DNA of 64,000 nt from Rhinopomastus cyanomelas. Taxonomy: Eukaryota > Chordata > Aves > Bucerotiformes > Rhinopomastidae. The DNA lies in the NCBI GenBank assembly GCA_013400115.1, contig VXBP01007146.1:434195-498194 (forward strand), in the 5' to 3' direction. Both the position numbers and the translations under genes were made by a program. Position 1 is the first letter of the stretch. Every line of letters starts with the position of its first letter. This document shows positions 32,427 to 44,800 of the stretch, piece by piece. Below the pieces are notes generated by a model. It was not told the origin of the DNA. It saw only the letters and a list, made by a program, of their open reading frames with translations, and ran no database searches.

Positions 32427-35381
32427 CCTGTGAGCCTCACCCGGCAGAACAGAGCCACTAGTCGCGGTCTTCTACCACTGATCACAAGCGTCCTTCATCA
32501 TCCACTTTGTGCAGGGCCTTAGTTGCCAACACGGTCGCTCTTCACCCGCAGAGGACTTTGTTGTTGCTGGTGTACCTGTATTGCTTGTTCTCATTGAGGT
32601 CATGTGCTCAGCCTGGTGGTGTTCTCTGTTGAAGTAATAAGCTACTCCCGTAGCAAGCTGACAAAATGAAGTGCTGTTAATCACAGCTCAGCTGCCTGTA
32701 GGAAGCTCCTGTTGGGCTTCCTCTATGTCCCCATTGGGTTAAACCTAAGCCGTGTCCCAAAAGACCTGCAAATCTTCTCACCTCAGTGCCTTGGAACAGA
32801 TACTGCGGCAGGGAGTTAGCTCAAGGGATCCAGGTGAGGGGTTGGTTGTTCTTCATGAGAGCTGGGGAAGGTTCAGATGGTTTCTGTGTTGACCTACTGA
32901 GAATTTTGACCATTCTTCTCCTGAGATGGGGAGTCAGGTTAAGGCTTTGCTCAGAGCACGCAGGGCTCAGCTAAGCTTTGCCTAAGCTTGTGGAGCTGGT
33001 GTCAAGAACCTGTGCTGATGTCAGGCTGGAACTGGTGTTTCTGAAGGCTGGGTGGTGGTGGTGGGGAGAAGGCTGGATGCCTCTGAGCTGAGCTCCCTGC
33101 AGAAACACCCACCACATGGTCTGAAAGTGCCTCTGCAGCCTCTTGATCTGGATAAATGTTTTTGTAAGCCCAGAGTGTCAGTCAGTCACCATCACCAGCT
33201 GCACGGTGCTGGTGGCGTCTCCTCCTCCAACTGGGCGGTTTGTGAGCGGATGCACGGCCACGGGGATGTCCTGACGGGACAGGGTGACGCAGAATGCGTG
33301 CTGCTGTTGTGGAAACCCGAATTTATACCAAAGGTGACCTTGTGACCATGACCTGCAGCCCCTCGGGTGCTCTGTTGGCCTTCTGCGTGACGTCTGACCT
33401 GTGTCATCTCCCAGTCCTCAGTGGACAGCTGCCCCTCTCCAGCTGTCTTGGGTCTCTCCCATCCCGTTAAGCAGGAGCAGCTTTGGGCCACCCTCAAGCC
33501 TGTTAATTAGCATGAGGGAGAATCACACTCCTGTTTGTTCTTACAGAAGACTAGTCTGGTTCCCATAGTTCCTCATCTTCCAAACACTAGGTTCACCGTG
33601 GCAAGAACTCGCGAGCATCCCAGCATTGCCCGCAGTGCCGTACTCATCGTCCTGTGCCGCGTACACCTCGGCTGACCGGTCGAATGTTCTTATTAAAGAC
33701 AGGACTACCAGAGGACTTTGGCTGGGGAGGGCACCCTGCCCACCTGTACAAGATGAAAAGCTCCAGGGCCCAGCCTGCTCTTCCTTCACAGTTTCTTTTG
33801 CTGATGGAGCCCATCAGCCGAAGGGAGATCATTTGGTTCACAGGAGCATTGTTGCTACTCACATGTGCTCTTCCGGCTCACGGTGAACACAGTCAGTCAG
33901 TGGTTCCGTGTGTTTCGAGGACAGGTGACACTAGTCAAAACAGGAGAAGATCTGGGCTTGGAAATTCCCCTGTTCAAGCTCCCCAGTAGTTTTTGTACTG
34001 AGTAGCCTCCTGCTGTGAGCAGAGCAGCTTCGTTCAGAGCATTCCTCGACGTTGAACCTGACCGGGTGCTGGTGACGCACACTGTCCGTGGCCATGTTCC
34101 CACAGCTGACCCCCAGTGCATTAACCCTTTCCTTTTGGAAGCTTTGCATGAGGAGGAGAATGTCTGCTGTGATCCAATCCCCATCTGCCTTGGGAGGAAG
34201 AACTGGGAGGTTTAGTTTAAATGATTCCACTCTTAGTCCTGTCCAGTAGCACGAACCCGTAGGGCGTAGGAAGTCCCCACGGCTACATTTGGCCACAGCG
34301 ATGGGACCGCTTCATGCGCTGCCGCTCTTCCGCCGGGTCTGCGTCGTAGTATCGCCGAGTGGAGCTCTTGAGCGGTGCCAGATCACGTCAGACGGCTACA
34401 CCAGAGACCTTCAGAGCTGATTTGTTAAGAGTCACTTAAATCTGAGTGGTTGTAGCCGTCCCTGGAGTGTTCCATCATCTGCTCATTCCATTTCCCTCTT
34501 TCTTCCCCCACCTTCCCAGCTGCTCCTCATTGCAGGTTGCTCTTCCAAATAAGATCTTCAGCCAGTGGAAGAACTTTGGGGTCTGTGTGGCACCAAACTT
34601 GGTCTGTGGTGTTGATGGCTACTCCCTTGCTGGTGAATTCCTGCGGGAACTCTGCTTAGTTGTGTTGCTCTTGCTGCTTCACAGCATCCCCGACTCTCAC
34701 TGTGGTTTGGAAAGTGGCTTCACCTGTTTTATCTCCCGGACTGCTGTTGTCTTCCCCGTGTGTTTCAGGTAGCCACTCTGCTGGCCAAGCTGCTACAGCC
34801 CAAATGTTCCTCTTCTAATATATTGCAAATGGGGATGGGGTGGGGGGTTGTTCTTTTATTGCCTCTGAATGTCTTCCCCTGCGGGGCAGGGAGAATTATA
34901 GTGCTGGAAAACGTTGCTACGTGATGTCGTGTGAGCACCCGCAGAATGAGAGGTGTAGAGACTTGGGGCCTCTCAGCGGCCTCACGCTGTGCCTGGTCCT
35001 GTTGGCTATCACAGGATTGAACCTGCTAGTCAGATAAAGCCATGGCTGGCCTTTTGGTGCTGGGCTGGAGATGCCTTTCAGCTGACATCTCCTGATGATG
35101 GATGCAGAGGGCTGGGCTGGAGTCACCGTTAGGAGGTGTTTGTATCCATTTGCTTTTAAACAGAGTGAAGTTCTCCCCTTCCCTTGGAAGTGTCGATAGA
35201 TTAATATATTTGATAACGGCTGCAGAGCTGCATTTTGGACAGGGATTTACAAATAAACCAGTGCAACTGCGCGCACGGGCTCGGGTCTGTCGTCGTGGTG
35301 TCTCCGCCTCGTACCGTTCAGCCTTGGCTGGTCCTTAACCAGGGAGGCCTGGAGCACCAAAGGTATGTAGATTAGACATTT
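32427..35381 (+). other. TRAF6: Probable TRAF6 3' UTR
   Basis: About 2.8 kb of CR1-free sequence follows the stop codon, in contrast to the CR1-dense introns. This fits a long 3' UTR, as in mammals, up to the AATAAA at 35252. The small open frames here lack any family resemblance. Confidence 0.6.
35252..35257 (+). terminator. TRAF6: Candidate TRAF6 poly(A) signal
   Basis: AATAAA in 'ttacaaataaaccag', followed 30-50 nt later by a GT-rich stretch 'gggtctgtcgtcgtggtgtc'. It lies at the end of the CR1-free block. Assignment is positional. Confidence 0.45.
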
Positions 35382-35690
35382 AATCACAGAACATTAGGAT
35401 TGGAAGGGACCTCCAAAGGTCATCCAGGTCAGTCCCCCACCACAGCAGGATCCCCCAGATCCAGTCACACAGGAACACATCCAGATGGGTTTGAAACGTC
35501 TCCAGAGAAGGAGACTCCACAACCCCCCCTGGGCAGCCCCTTCCAGGGCTCTGTCACCCTCACTGGGAAGAAGTTCCCTCTCACGCTGATGTGGAACCTC
35601 CTGTGTTCCAACTCACACCCACTGCCCCTTGTCCTATCACTGGGTGCCCCTGAGCAGAGCCTGGCTCCATCCCCCAGACACCCACCCTTT
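35382..35690 (-). mobile_element. CR1 3' end, 309 bp
   Basis: 'aatcacagaacattaggatt' to 'tccatcccccagacacccac'. First CR1 after the TRAF6 3' UTR, in the TRAF6-PRR5L convergent spacer. Confidence 0.94.
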
Positions 35691-35860
35691 ACAAACCCTT
35701 GTGACATGATGAAGTAGTGACAGCAGGACAACAGGAAACAGACCGATCCCCCTCTCACACCCTGTAGGGCTTCCTACTCCCAAGCTAGATCTGGACTAGG
35801 ACAACTTGGGCAAACAAGTGTTTGTAGAAGTTGGTGAAACTCAGGTGAATTTGTCCTTAT

Positions 35861-35938
35861 GCTGGTGGTGCTGTGAGGTCCTGGGCTGAGCTGGATGACC
35901 TTGGAGGGCTTTTCCAGCCTCCCTAAGTCTGTGATTCT
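35861..35938 (+). mobile_element. CR1 tail fragment, 78 bp
   Basis: 'tgaggtcctgggctgagctg' then 'gatgaccttggagggctttt'. Confidence 0.75.
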
Positions 35939-36165
35939 GGTTGAGTGCAGTAAACACAAGGTAAGAGAGATGGAGGCCTAAGTGTGTCTGGATGAACCGA
36001 GGAGGGTGCTGATGCACCCTGCCTGCTGCACGTAGTGATCAAAGCAAAAAACCCCAAACTAACCTCAAAACCACCTGAAGGGTGCTGTCAGCAGTCTCAC
36101 CCACGTCGTTCTCACGCTGCTCAGGCTCGGTCAGACCCTGGTGCCACCATCACTCTTCCAGGATC

Positions 36166-36246
36166 AGATGGGCCTCTCCGGTCCAGAAGGACACGGAACT
36201 GCTGGAGAGAGGGCGGCGCAGAGCCACGAAGATGATGAAGGGAGTG
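36166..36246 (+). mobile_element. CR1 internal fragment, 81 bp
   Basis: 'ctccggtccagaaggacacg' and 'gaactgctggagagagggcg', to 'gatgatgaagggagtg'. No tail. Confidence 0.8.
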
Positions 36247-36719
36247 AGCTCCCCTTTTCCACCCCTCACTGCTGACCCTCAGTTAAGGAGGGTCCAGGTG
36301 ACAGCCCTGGGCAAAGTCAAAGGAAGATCTTTCAAGGCTCAACCATTTCACTCATGAGGAGGGGGCTGGTCTCAGCATTTCTTCTCGTTTCAACGAGCTG
36401 GACCTCTAAAGGTTGTAGGGACACGGAGAAGCAGCCACTTTCTTGAGGAGAGAGTAAGAAGAGGTGACAGATCAGCTGTGACGGGCAGTGACTCAACCTA
36501 GAGAATTACCCAACCGATGGACTTTGGGAGGTGGTGAGAGAAATCCCTCCTGCCTGCCATGGGGGCTCAAGTGGCCAACCGTGGGGGTCACCAGGACCCA
36601 CCCTGCACCTGTCGCAGCTGCTGGATACAGTGAGGGGTGAAGGAGCTCAACCCCAGAGCAGAACCCACGGCCAAACCTCACACTCTGGCCTGGAGACAGA
36701 CCCTTCCTGAGGGACCTGG
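36247..36719. other. Convergent spacer, nothing recognised
   Basis: Unique DNA between the TRAF6 and PRR5L 3' ends. Confidence 0.35.
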
Positions 36720-36791
36720 CAGTGCTGGGCTGGAGGTTGGCCTTGATGATCTTCAAGGCCTCTTCCCACCAAAGAGATTCTGTGATTCTCC
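36720..36791 (+). mobile_element. CR1 tail fragment, 72 bp
   Basis: 'cagtgctgggctggaggttg' to 'tcttcccaccaaagagattc'. Diverged subfamily. Confidence 0.75.
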
Positions 36792-36915
36792 ACTTCCAGG
36801 GGACAGGCTGGTGCATCCCAGGTGGCCGTAGAAGAGGAGCTCGTGACCACAGCCAGACCCTTGTTTGAGGTTTACAGGACGGGTTCCGTTTACTTCACAA
36901 AGCACAACCAGCAGC

Positions 36916-36921
36916 TTTAAT
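36916..36921 (-). terminator. PRR5L: Candidate PRR5L poly(A) signal (ATTAAA)
   Basis: Minus-strand ATTAAA (plus 'ctttaatt') lies 1.56 kb beyond the PRR5L stop, at the outer edge of a CR1-free block. Positional inference. Confidence 0.3.
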
Positions 36922-38478
36922 TCTCCCTAAAGCCCCCAAACAACTGGGGAAGGGCCGGACACGAGCGGCTCGGTGCAAACTTCCGCAGAGTAACAGACAC
37001 GACAAATCAAAGTCGCTCCAACGACACAGACACGGAGAACAGGAGACGTTCAAGTCACAGCCAGGACTGGCTTCCTGTTAGTCCTAGAGATGATCCAAGA
37101 GGACGTTGGGAAATAAATAGACCCCAGTTCCCACCATAAAAGAGGCTGCTGCTCTCTTGACCCAAGGGTTTGGGGATGGACAGGAGGCAAACGGGTTGGA
37201 GGAGGAACAGAAAGAAGAGGAGCAACTCGTGGGTGAACTGAGGTGCTGCAGGGTGGCCACTGTGTGTCCTGCAGCGACTAAGAGAAGGCTTTAAACCACC
37301 ACAAGGGCCAAAGAAAAGCCTCTGGGAGCAGGGCACCATCTGCCCCTTGCTGGAGGGACCAAGCTGAGGTAAGGCTGTCACCACAAAGGTTCTGAAGCTC
37401 CACCAGAAGCCACATGACGGTGAGTAAGTTGTCCTGGTCAGTCTGACTAATGACTAAGGAGGGCATTTTACACTGGAATCCAGCTGAAAGCCACATCTTC
37501 TGGCCAAGGGCCAGGGCATCTGAGGCAGCTCCAAGACAACAGCAGCCCTTTTCAAGTCTCTCTCAACATCTGCAAACCCCAGGGGATGAAGCAACACCTT
37601 CATTTACAAAGGTTGATACCTCAGGTGCTTGACCACCAAACCCTCTCCTGGCCCTTCTGTGCTGCAGGAACCACCGCAGCCAAACCCCGACAGGCGCAGC
37701 CAGCGGAGCAGGAGATGCTCAAAGCCCAGCAGCAGCAGAACAAACCCTGCAGCTCATGTCAGGCCACATCCTGAAGGCTCATCCTGACCTTCTGTTTCCT
37801 TGTTGAGGACAGTTTACCCACAGCCGGCACCGCAGGGTCTCGGCTCGAGCAGCAGCATCTCGGTTCATCCCCAGGCTCTGGTCACACCTGCACATCTGCT
37901 CAGCGAGACATGAGCAGAGCCCCTGGGGAACTGCTCCAGCTCATGGCTTCTGCTCCCACGCAAGCACCAAGTGATGCTACAGAGCCGACGCTGCGGAGCC
38001 TGACACGGCCACCTGCAGACTGGCCCTGCTCCTGAGCTCCAGGAAGACTGCAGAGAGCTCTGGGTTTATGCTGAAGGCTGCACTCAGTCAGGTACCACTG
38101 GAGGTCAGGAGCACCTCATGAGTATCTCAGTGAGAGAAGGCTCCTTTGCACAGCCTGGGCTCCTCTCTGCATCCCCAGGGTTCCTTTGCACCCCCAGGGC
38201 TCCTCTCTGCACACTCAGGGCTCCTTTCCACACCCCCAGTACCAATCCTGGTACCTCCATCAACACCAACCTTTGTACCTCCATCCACACCGACACCGAC
38301 CCCAGAGAGGCAAGTAAAATCTAGAGAGCAAACCCCCAAATCCCAAAGTCACCCCACAAGATCCCTCGAAGCCCATTTCACTGACGCTGAGCAAAACTCC
38401 TAATCTGTGACTCTTTGTGTCCCCAGCGGGGCTGACGAGAGCCTTTGTCCAGCTCAGTGCTCCTGGGCAAGGCCACCT
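36922..38478 (-). other. PRR5L: Probable PRR5L 3' UTR
   Basis: 1.5 kb of CR1-free, moderately GC-rich sequence downstream of the PRR5L stop. It includes the imperfect tandem repeat at 38146-38296. No exon-like frame. Confidence 0.5.
38146..38296 (-). repeat. Imperfect short tandem repeats in the PRR5L 3' region
   Basis: On the plus strand, units of the type 'ggctcctctctgcatcccca' recur four times with variation, then give way to repeats of 'gtacctccatcaacaccaac'. Period about 20-38 bp, low homogeneity. Confidence 0.75.
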
Positions 38479-38861
38479 CTAGCTCACCGAGGTGCAGTTC
38501 AGCTCTGCGGGGTCCTGTCGCCCCACTGCCATGACTCCCTCCGGCCCGTCGGCGATACTGGGCTCGCTGGAGCACTGCCGGTGGCTGAAGCTGGGCTGCA
38601 GGAGGAGACACGTGTCGGGGCTGTCCGACTCCTCAGCCACCATCCCCGTGTGCATCATGGAGGCCATGGCCAGCAGCTGGATGTCCGAGTGAGCGTTGGC
38701 CACCGTGTGCCGGCGGATGCTGCCGCATTTCTCCAGGTAGGCTTCGCCCTCCTGCTCCGTCAGCGGCGTCAGGGCCATCTCGCTGGGCTGCCGGCTCGTC
38801 ACGGTGTGGGGTGAGTAGCTCAGCACCCCGGCCTTGGGACGAGAGCGTGAGTACCGCCGCT
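38479..38861 (-). CDS. PRR5L: PRR5L last coding exon (C-terminal region)
   Basis: Acceptor 'gtcatctgcag', then 126 codons and a stop. Segments include MALTPLTEQEGEAYLEKCGS, RRHTVANAHSDIQLLAM and HRQCSSEPSIADGPEG, ending ELNCTSVS. Ser/Thr-rich and partly conserved with mammalian Protor-2. It completes a GAG codon split by the preceding intron. Confidence 0.96.
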
Positions 38862-41800
38862 CTGCAGATGACGGGAGACAGCAGGAAGGGTCAAGCAGGC
38901 TGCCCTCACGGACCAGGCAGGGCTCAGCCCCTGACTGCTCCCCATTGGCTCATCCCGACACCTCCCACCCCTCTGCCTGTGGGAAGTGAGCCGGGGGAGG
39001 GCTGCAAAGGGACTTCTGACGGTCTCCTCCTGCCCAGGCGGGGTGAGGAGCGAGCAGGAGCCCCCACGCAGCTTCACTGAAGTCAGGGAGACCGCAGCAA
39101 CGCGACTCCCCGCGGCAGCGCTGAGCAAGGACCCCGGCTGCCACCCTCCCTCTGGCAGGTTTCCCTCGGGTGAAGTTGTTGGCAGGAGCCAACGTGGGAC
39201 TGCTGGGAGGGGCAGCTGGCTGCACCAGCGCTACCCACTGTGGGGCTCGAAGGGCATCTGAGGAAAAGAACGTTTCACCCACATGGAAACAGGGCTGGAG
39301 GCTGAAAACACCAGGTTTAGAGCTCAGAGCCAAGGGCCAGTCTCCAGCCGCCAGCAGGGGTCCGAGGTTGCGCCCTGGCTGGCTGCAACCTTCTCCCCAA
39401 GCAGGGGCCTTGATGGGTTAAACGCCCCGAGGGGGTCCGCCCCTGCTCAAGCAGCTCCCCAGCTCTCTGCCCCCCACCGACTGCCCTGAGGCTCGGGATC
39501 TCACGTGGCAAAGCCAGGAGCCTTCAGAGCCCATAAAACGTTCCCACCGCGGCGGCGGGGCGGAACAGGCAGAGCAGCACGAGGCCAAGCGCAGCACAAA
39601 GGAGGGTATGAAAGAGCCGGGGGGACCTGTCACGGGGAAGGGAGGCAGCAAACAAACTCTGTTGTTGTAGGGAGCACGGGCCGAGCGGCCAGAACTGGCC
39701 CCTGGCAGCAGCCAAGCTCTGACAACACTTCAGCCAGCGGCCACCAGCAACATCTTCACCCCAAACGATTCCTTCCCTGCTCCAGACTAAGTGGGAATCA
39801 TCTCTGAGGCTGCCTGCACCGCGTCAACCCTTCGGGTGTCACCTGCGGCTCCAGCCCAGCGCCGTGGAGGAGCTCAGATCAGCACAAAAGGAGGCTCAAG
39901 CCTGGATTCCACTTCCTGCTTCACTTCTGCCCCCTTTACTTGCTCGGCCACAGCCCCTCGAGGGAGCCGCTGTCGGGCAGAGTTGAACCAGAAATTCTAT
40001 TTCTGGTTGGGCAGTTCATGGCCGGGAACGTGAACTGGGAGCTTTCCTAAGGGGGTTTTACTGCTGAGTTCAGTTCCCCTGCAGAACCTTGGGTTTAAGG
40101 GTTAATTCACAGGAGGGACAGGGGGAATCAGGGAACCACAGAACATTAGGGACCGGAAGGGACTTCAAAAGATCATCCAGTCCCATCCCTCTGCCACAGC
40201 AGGATCCCCTAGATCCAGTCACACAGGAACATGGCCAGGGGGGTCTTAAACGTTTCCAGAGAAGGAGACTGCACAACCCCCACTGGGCAGCCCCTGCCAG
40301 GGCTCCATCACCTCATGGATGTTGATAAACACATGAAGGGTGTCAGGAGGATGGAGCCAGGCTCTGCTCAGGGGCACCCAGTGGTAGGACAAAGGGGACT
40401 GAGTGTCAGCTGGAACAGAGGAGGTTCAATATATGAGAAGAGCCACCCCTGGGGCAGGGGTTTGCCTGATTCAGCCTGAACCTCCCCGGCACAACCTGAC
40501 CCCATTTCCTCTGGCCCCATTTGCATAAAAGACATTTAATGGCCCAATAAGCAGACAAAGAAAAGCCCTGAGCCATGGCTGGTGGCCTCAAGCCATGCCC
40601 TGAGCATGGTACAGGCACAGAGGAGCCCAGTAAGTCCTTCTGCCATGAGACCTCCCAGATGTCCAAGGTGTTGGACCCTTTGCTTGTCTCTCACTGCTGT
40701 TCGTTCAGTCTCCTTCTCTACCTACTGCCTCACAGGAACCAACCTTCTCACGTGCTCCAGGCCAGGCTGGGTGGGGCTCTGGGCAGCCTGGTCTGGTGAG
40801 AGGTGCCGCTGCCCATGGCAGGGGGTCAGAACTGGATGATCTCCCAACCCAAACCAGTCTGGAATTCTCCAGGACGCACAAGTCTTACCCAGCAAGCAGG
40901 TGCTACCAGAGGAGCTGTGATCCTCGCACAGACCCAAGTACGGAGATACCACCTGCTTGACCAGTTCTTCCAGCTGTAGGTAGCCCTCACTGGGGCCAGT
41001 GGGCTCATGGACACTCTGAAATGCCAACAGAAGAAAGGGCAACGTTAGCTTTGCACAGTTTTGAGTAAAGTTTGTGAGTCAAGCCTGGGGTCTGTCACAC
41101 CAATGGCTCCTGTTCAACTTCTGCTGCACCCCCACCCCAAGTCCTTCTCCTCGGGGTTGTCCTCAGTCCTTTCTCCTCCCAACCTGTACTGGTGCATGGA
41201 GTTGTCTCCACCCAGGTGCAGAGCCTTGCCCCTGCTGAACCCCACGCAGCCTGCACAGCCCACAGCTGGAGCCTGGCCAGGTCCCTCTGGAAGGCCCCCC
41301 TTCCCTCTGGGGTCCTGACTTCACCACAGCACCTGTTCCACCAGGAAAAGCCCTGGGCAAAGCTCTGCTCTGCCCCAGGCAGGGCTGCAGGGATCACAGC
41401 AGCCCCCAGCTGGGAAGATGGCAGATAACACTGACCAATGCAACAGGACTTCCACAATCTCTTCAGACCTGGCTCCCTGCAAAGCCCCAGGAGGTCTCTC
41501 TCTCCCCAACGGTGCTGCTCTGAGACCTTCTTTGCCCTTGAGACTCTCTTGACAAAATATTTCTGGGCAATGGGAGCTGAAAGCTTGAGTGTCTCCTGCT
41601 GCTCTGGAGAGAACTCACTGGAGAAGAAACGAGAGCGGGAGGAACCCCAACAACCACCTGGACTCTCAGGCCGGGCCACAGAAGCAACAGACCAGCTGCT
41701 ATCGTTGGGGGAAATAGTCTCTTGAGGTCCTGGATGAAAAGGACAGTCCTCACAGAAGGTCTCTTGGAAGAGGAGGATGCACAGCAGTTCCTCTTCTCAC

Positions 41801-44800
41801 AGACACTGCTCAATGTCCCAGCCAGCCAAGGACACACAGATCCCATCATCTACTGGGATGGAGACTTGTGCCGTTACCACAGAGCTGAGAAGCTCAGAGA
41901 ACCAGAGCACGAGGAGGGTGGGTGTCAGGAGGATGGAGCCAGGCTCTGCTCAGGGGCAGCCAGTGGTAGGACAAGGTGCAGTGGGTGTGAGCTGGAACAG
42001 AGGAGGTTCCACATCAATGTGAGAAGGAACTTCTTCCCAGTGAGGGTGACAGAGCACTGGAAGGGGCTTCCCAGGGGGGTTGTGGAGTCTCCTTCTCTGG
42101 AGATGTTTAAAACCCACCTGGATGTGTTCCTGTGTGACTGGATCTAGGGGATCCTGCTCTGGCAGGGGGACTGTACTGGAGGATCTTTCAAAGTCCCTTC
42201 CAACCCCTAATGTTTTGTGATTCTGTGATGAGGAGGCATCAGAGCTGGGAGGTGAAATTTTGCATGAACAGAGAGTCCTGAGACTGTCCCTAACACCCAA
42301 GGGCAAAACCTTCCCTGCTCCTCACACCCAAGAGCAGAACCTTCCATGGCAACACCTCAACCTGTCCCCAGGAAAGCTCCAGACATTCAAACTTACCTCT
42401 GTGGCCACTCCTGGCTTGCCTTCCATCACACCCTCCCCACCCTCCTATCCAGGCAAAGGTCAAGACACTCAACAGAGTCAGATGAAGAACAGTGGAGGCT
42501 CCTCACCTGCAGAATTAACAGCATCTGGACGATGGATGCTGGGAGCTTCGTCTGCACCACAGGAAGGATCTCCTCCAGCTTGACTTTGAGCAAGACCAAG
42601 TCTCTGAAGCCAAGAAGAGCGATCTGACGGATAGTCAGCTCCTGGCCCTAAGGAAACCACAGAAGGCAAAATCCCAGGGTCAGTGAAGGGGTTGTGTGAG
42701 CACCACACGAACCCCTGGGCGCAGAGACACACCGGACTGGACTGGATGATCTTCCAAGGTCCCTTCCACTCCCTAATGTTCCGTGACTGTGTGGAAGAGG
42801 TTGGCACAGAGCAACCCTAAACCCACTCCGGATCCTTTTTGCTCAACATCTGCACTTCAGACCCTGCTGATACAGCTGACACAACAAATCACAGAGCATT
42901 AGGGACTGGAAGGGACCTCGAAAGATCCTCCAGCCCAATCCCCCTGCCACAGCTTTAAGGACTTAGGCCAGAGCAAAGCCACCAATTCTGCTTGAGCCAG
43001 ACATCACCTTAAATCACATCAGTTCTCATCTCCACCACACGGAGCTCTGTGTCCTCCCAGTTACCGATGAGGATGTTGTAATATTGCCCAGCTGGGCTGC
43101 ACTGGCCCTACTGGTGTTTCTGCCTTCCCCTCTGCTCCAGACAACTTTCCCTCACCCCTGGCCAGCACTTGCCCAGCCTGAAAAGCTCCCTTGTTCTTCC
43201 CAGCACGTTCATCTCTGCCCCGTGGGGTGTCCGGGACCCGCTTTATGGTCTCCCTAACACACTCAGCAGGGCAAACATTTACCTGGAGGTAACGAGGGGC
43301 AGTTAATCAGTGACTCATAATGGGTTTAATGCCATAATTAACAGCATCGCTGATACGCCAACACAACTGGAAGCCAACAGTCTGGAGGGGGCAGCTTGGC
43401 CTTAATAAAGCCCTTGGCCACGATAAACCGTCGCTGTGTGTTTCCAGACGTGGAGCTGCAGGACTGTGCTGCCCAGTGCAGAGGAGCAACGAGGCTGGGG
43501 AAGGGGCCAGAGGGAAAGGCTGATGAGGAGAGGCTGAGGGAGTGGGGGGACCTCCTTCCTCTCTACAGCTCCCTGAAGGGACGTTGTAGTCAGGTAGGGG
43601 TCAGGATCTTCTCCCAGGCAACCAGCACCAGAACAAGAGGGCAGGGCCTGGAGCTGCCAGGGAAGGGTTAGGTTGGATGTGAGGAAGCCCTTCCTGATGG
43701 AAAGGGCGATCAGAGCCTGGACTGGACTGCCCAGGGCAGTGGTGGAGTCCCTGTGTCTGGAGGTGTCGGACAGCCTGGCTGGGGCCCTTGGTTCTGTTCC
43801 AGCGGTCGCAGCAGCAGCTGCACAAGCACCGCTGACCTGTTTGCAGGGCCTCCCTCTGCACAGCATGGGCAGATAAACCCCTTCCTAAATCGTTCAGGTC
43901 ACTCCCTGCCTCCCAATCAGTTGCAGAAGGAGAGGAAAGGGAGGACACGACAACTGCGCAGCTTTACCTGCCAAACACCTACCTCTGAGCATCTGCAGCA
44001 AGGAAAGAACAAAAACAAACACAGGGAGAGGTTAGTGTCTGTCTCTGCAGGAGCCCATCCCCTTATAGAAAACACCAGCTCTAACAGAGCGAGAGCGAAA
44101 GGGCAGCCTGGGGGCTCTCCCTGCTGCTTCGAAGCGACACGAGGGAAATCAGTGGTGAAAGGCATGGCTGGAGGAGGAAGAAGCAGCCAAGAAGAAGCAG
44201 CTAGCATCTGTGAGAACATCCGTCTCCTCGTGAGGAATGTTTGCCTCTGATGGAAGGGCAGACTGAAATAGGCTGGGGTGGCCATCAAGCTGCTGCCTGG
44301 AAACCCTGGCACTGGCAAATGATGCAGCTCAGCACTTCTGAACGTGTTTGCTCCTGGTCTGCTCTTTAGATCTGCCCCCTGAAGATGAGCTGTAAGTGCT
44401 GTCACCTCCACCAGCAGCTCCAGGTGTTTAAAACCAGAACTATTAAGGACAACTGGCTCAGAGCTTCAAGCTACACAAGGCAGGGGTAGGGAAGACAAAC
44501 AGGAACAAGTTGTAAGGGAGATTACCTGGACGGGGTAGAATATTGCCTGGAGAGTGGGAAGAGTCTCTGTGAAATAGTGGTCCCAGACTTCTGCCAGGAC
44601 GTCAACGCGATCTTCACCTACAAAAACAGAGCAAGAGCTTTGGGGACACCACAAATCCAGCTGAATGTTCCCACTACTCTCCTGTTCCTCAAGTAAGAGA
44701 GAGAATCTCACCCTTCATGTTCATTGGGCATCAAAGAACATTACGGACTGGAAGGGACCTCGAAAGATCATCCAGGCCAGTCCCCCTGCCAGAGCAGGAT

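Noticed and set aside
38862..40132. Cluster of open frames in GC-rich PRR5L intron 7
   Set aside because: They overlap on both strands with no homology and no compatible splicing; high GC lowers stop-codon frequency.
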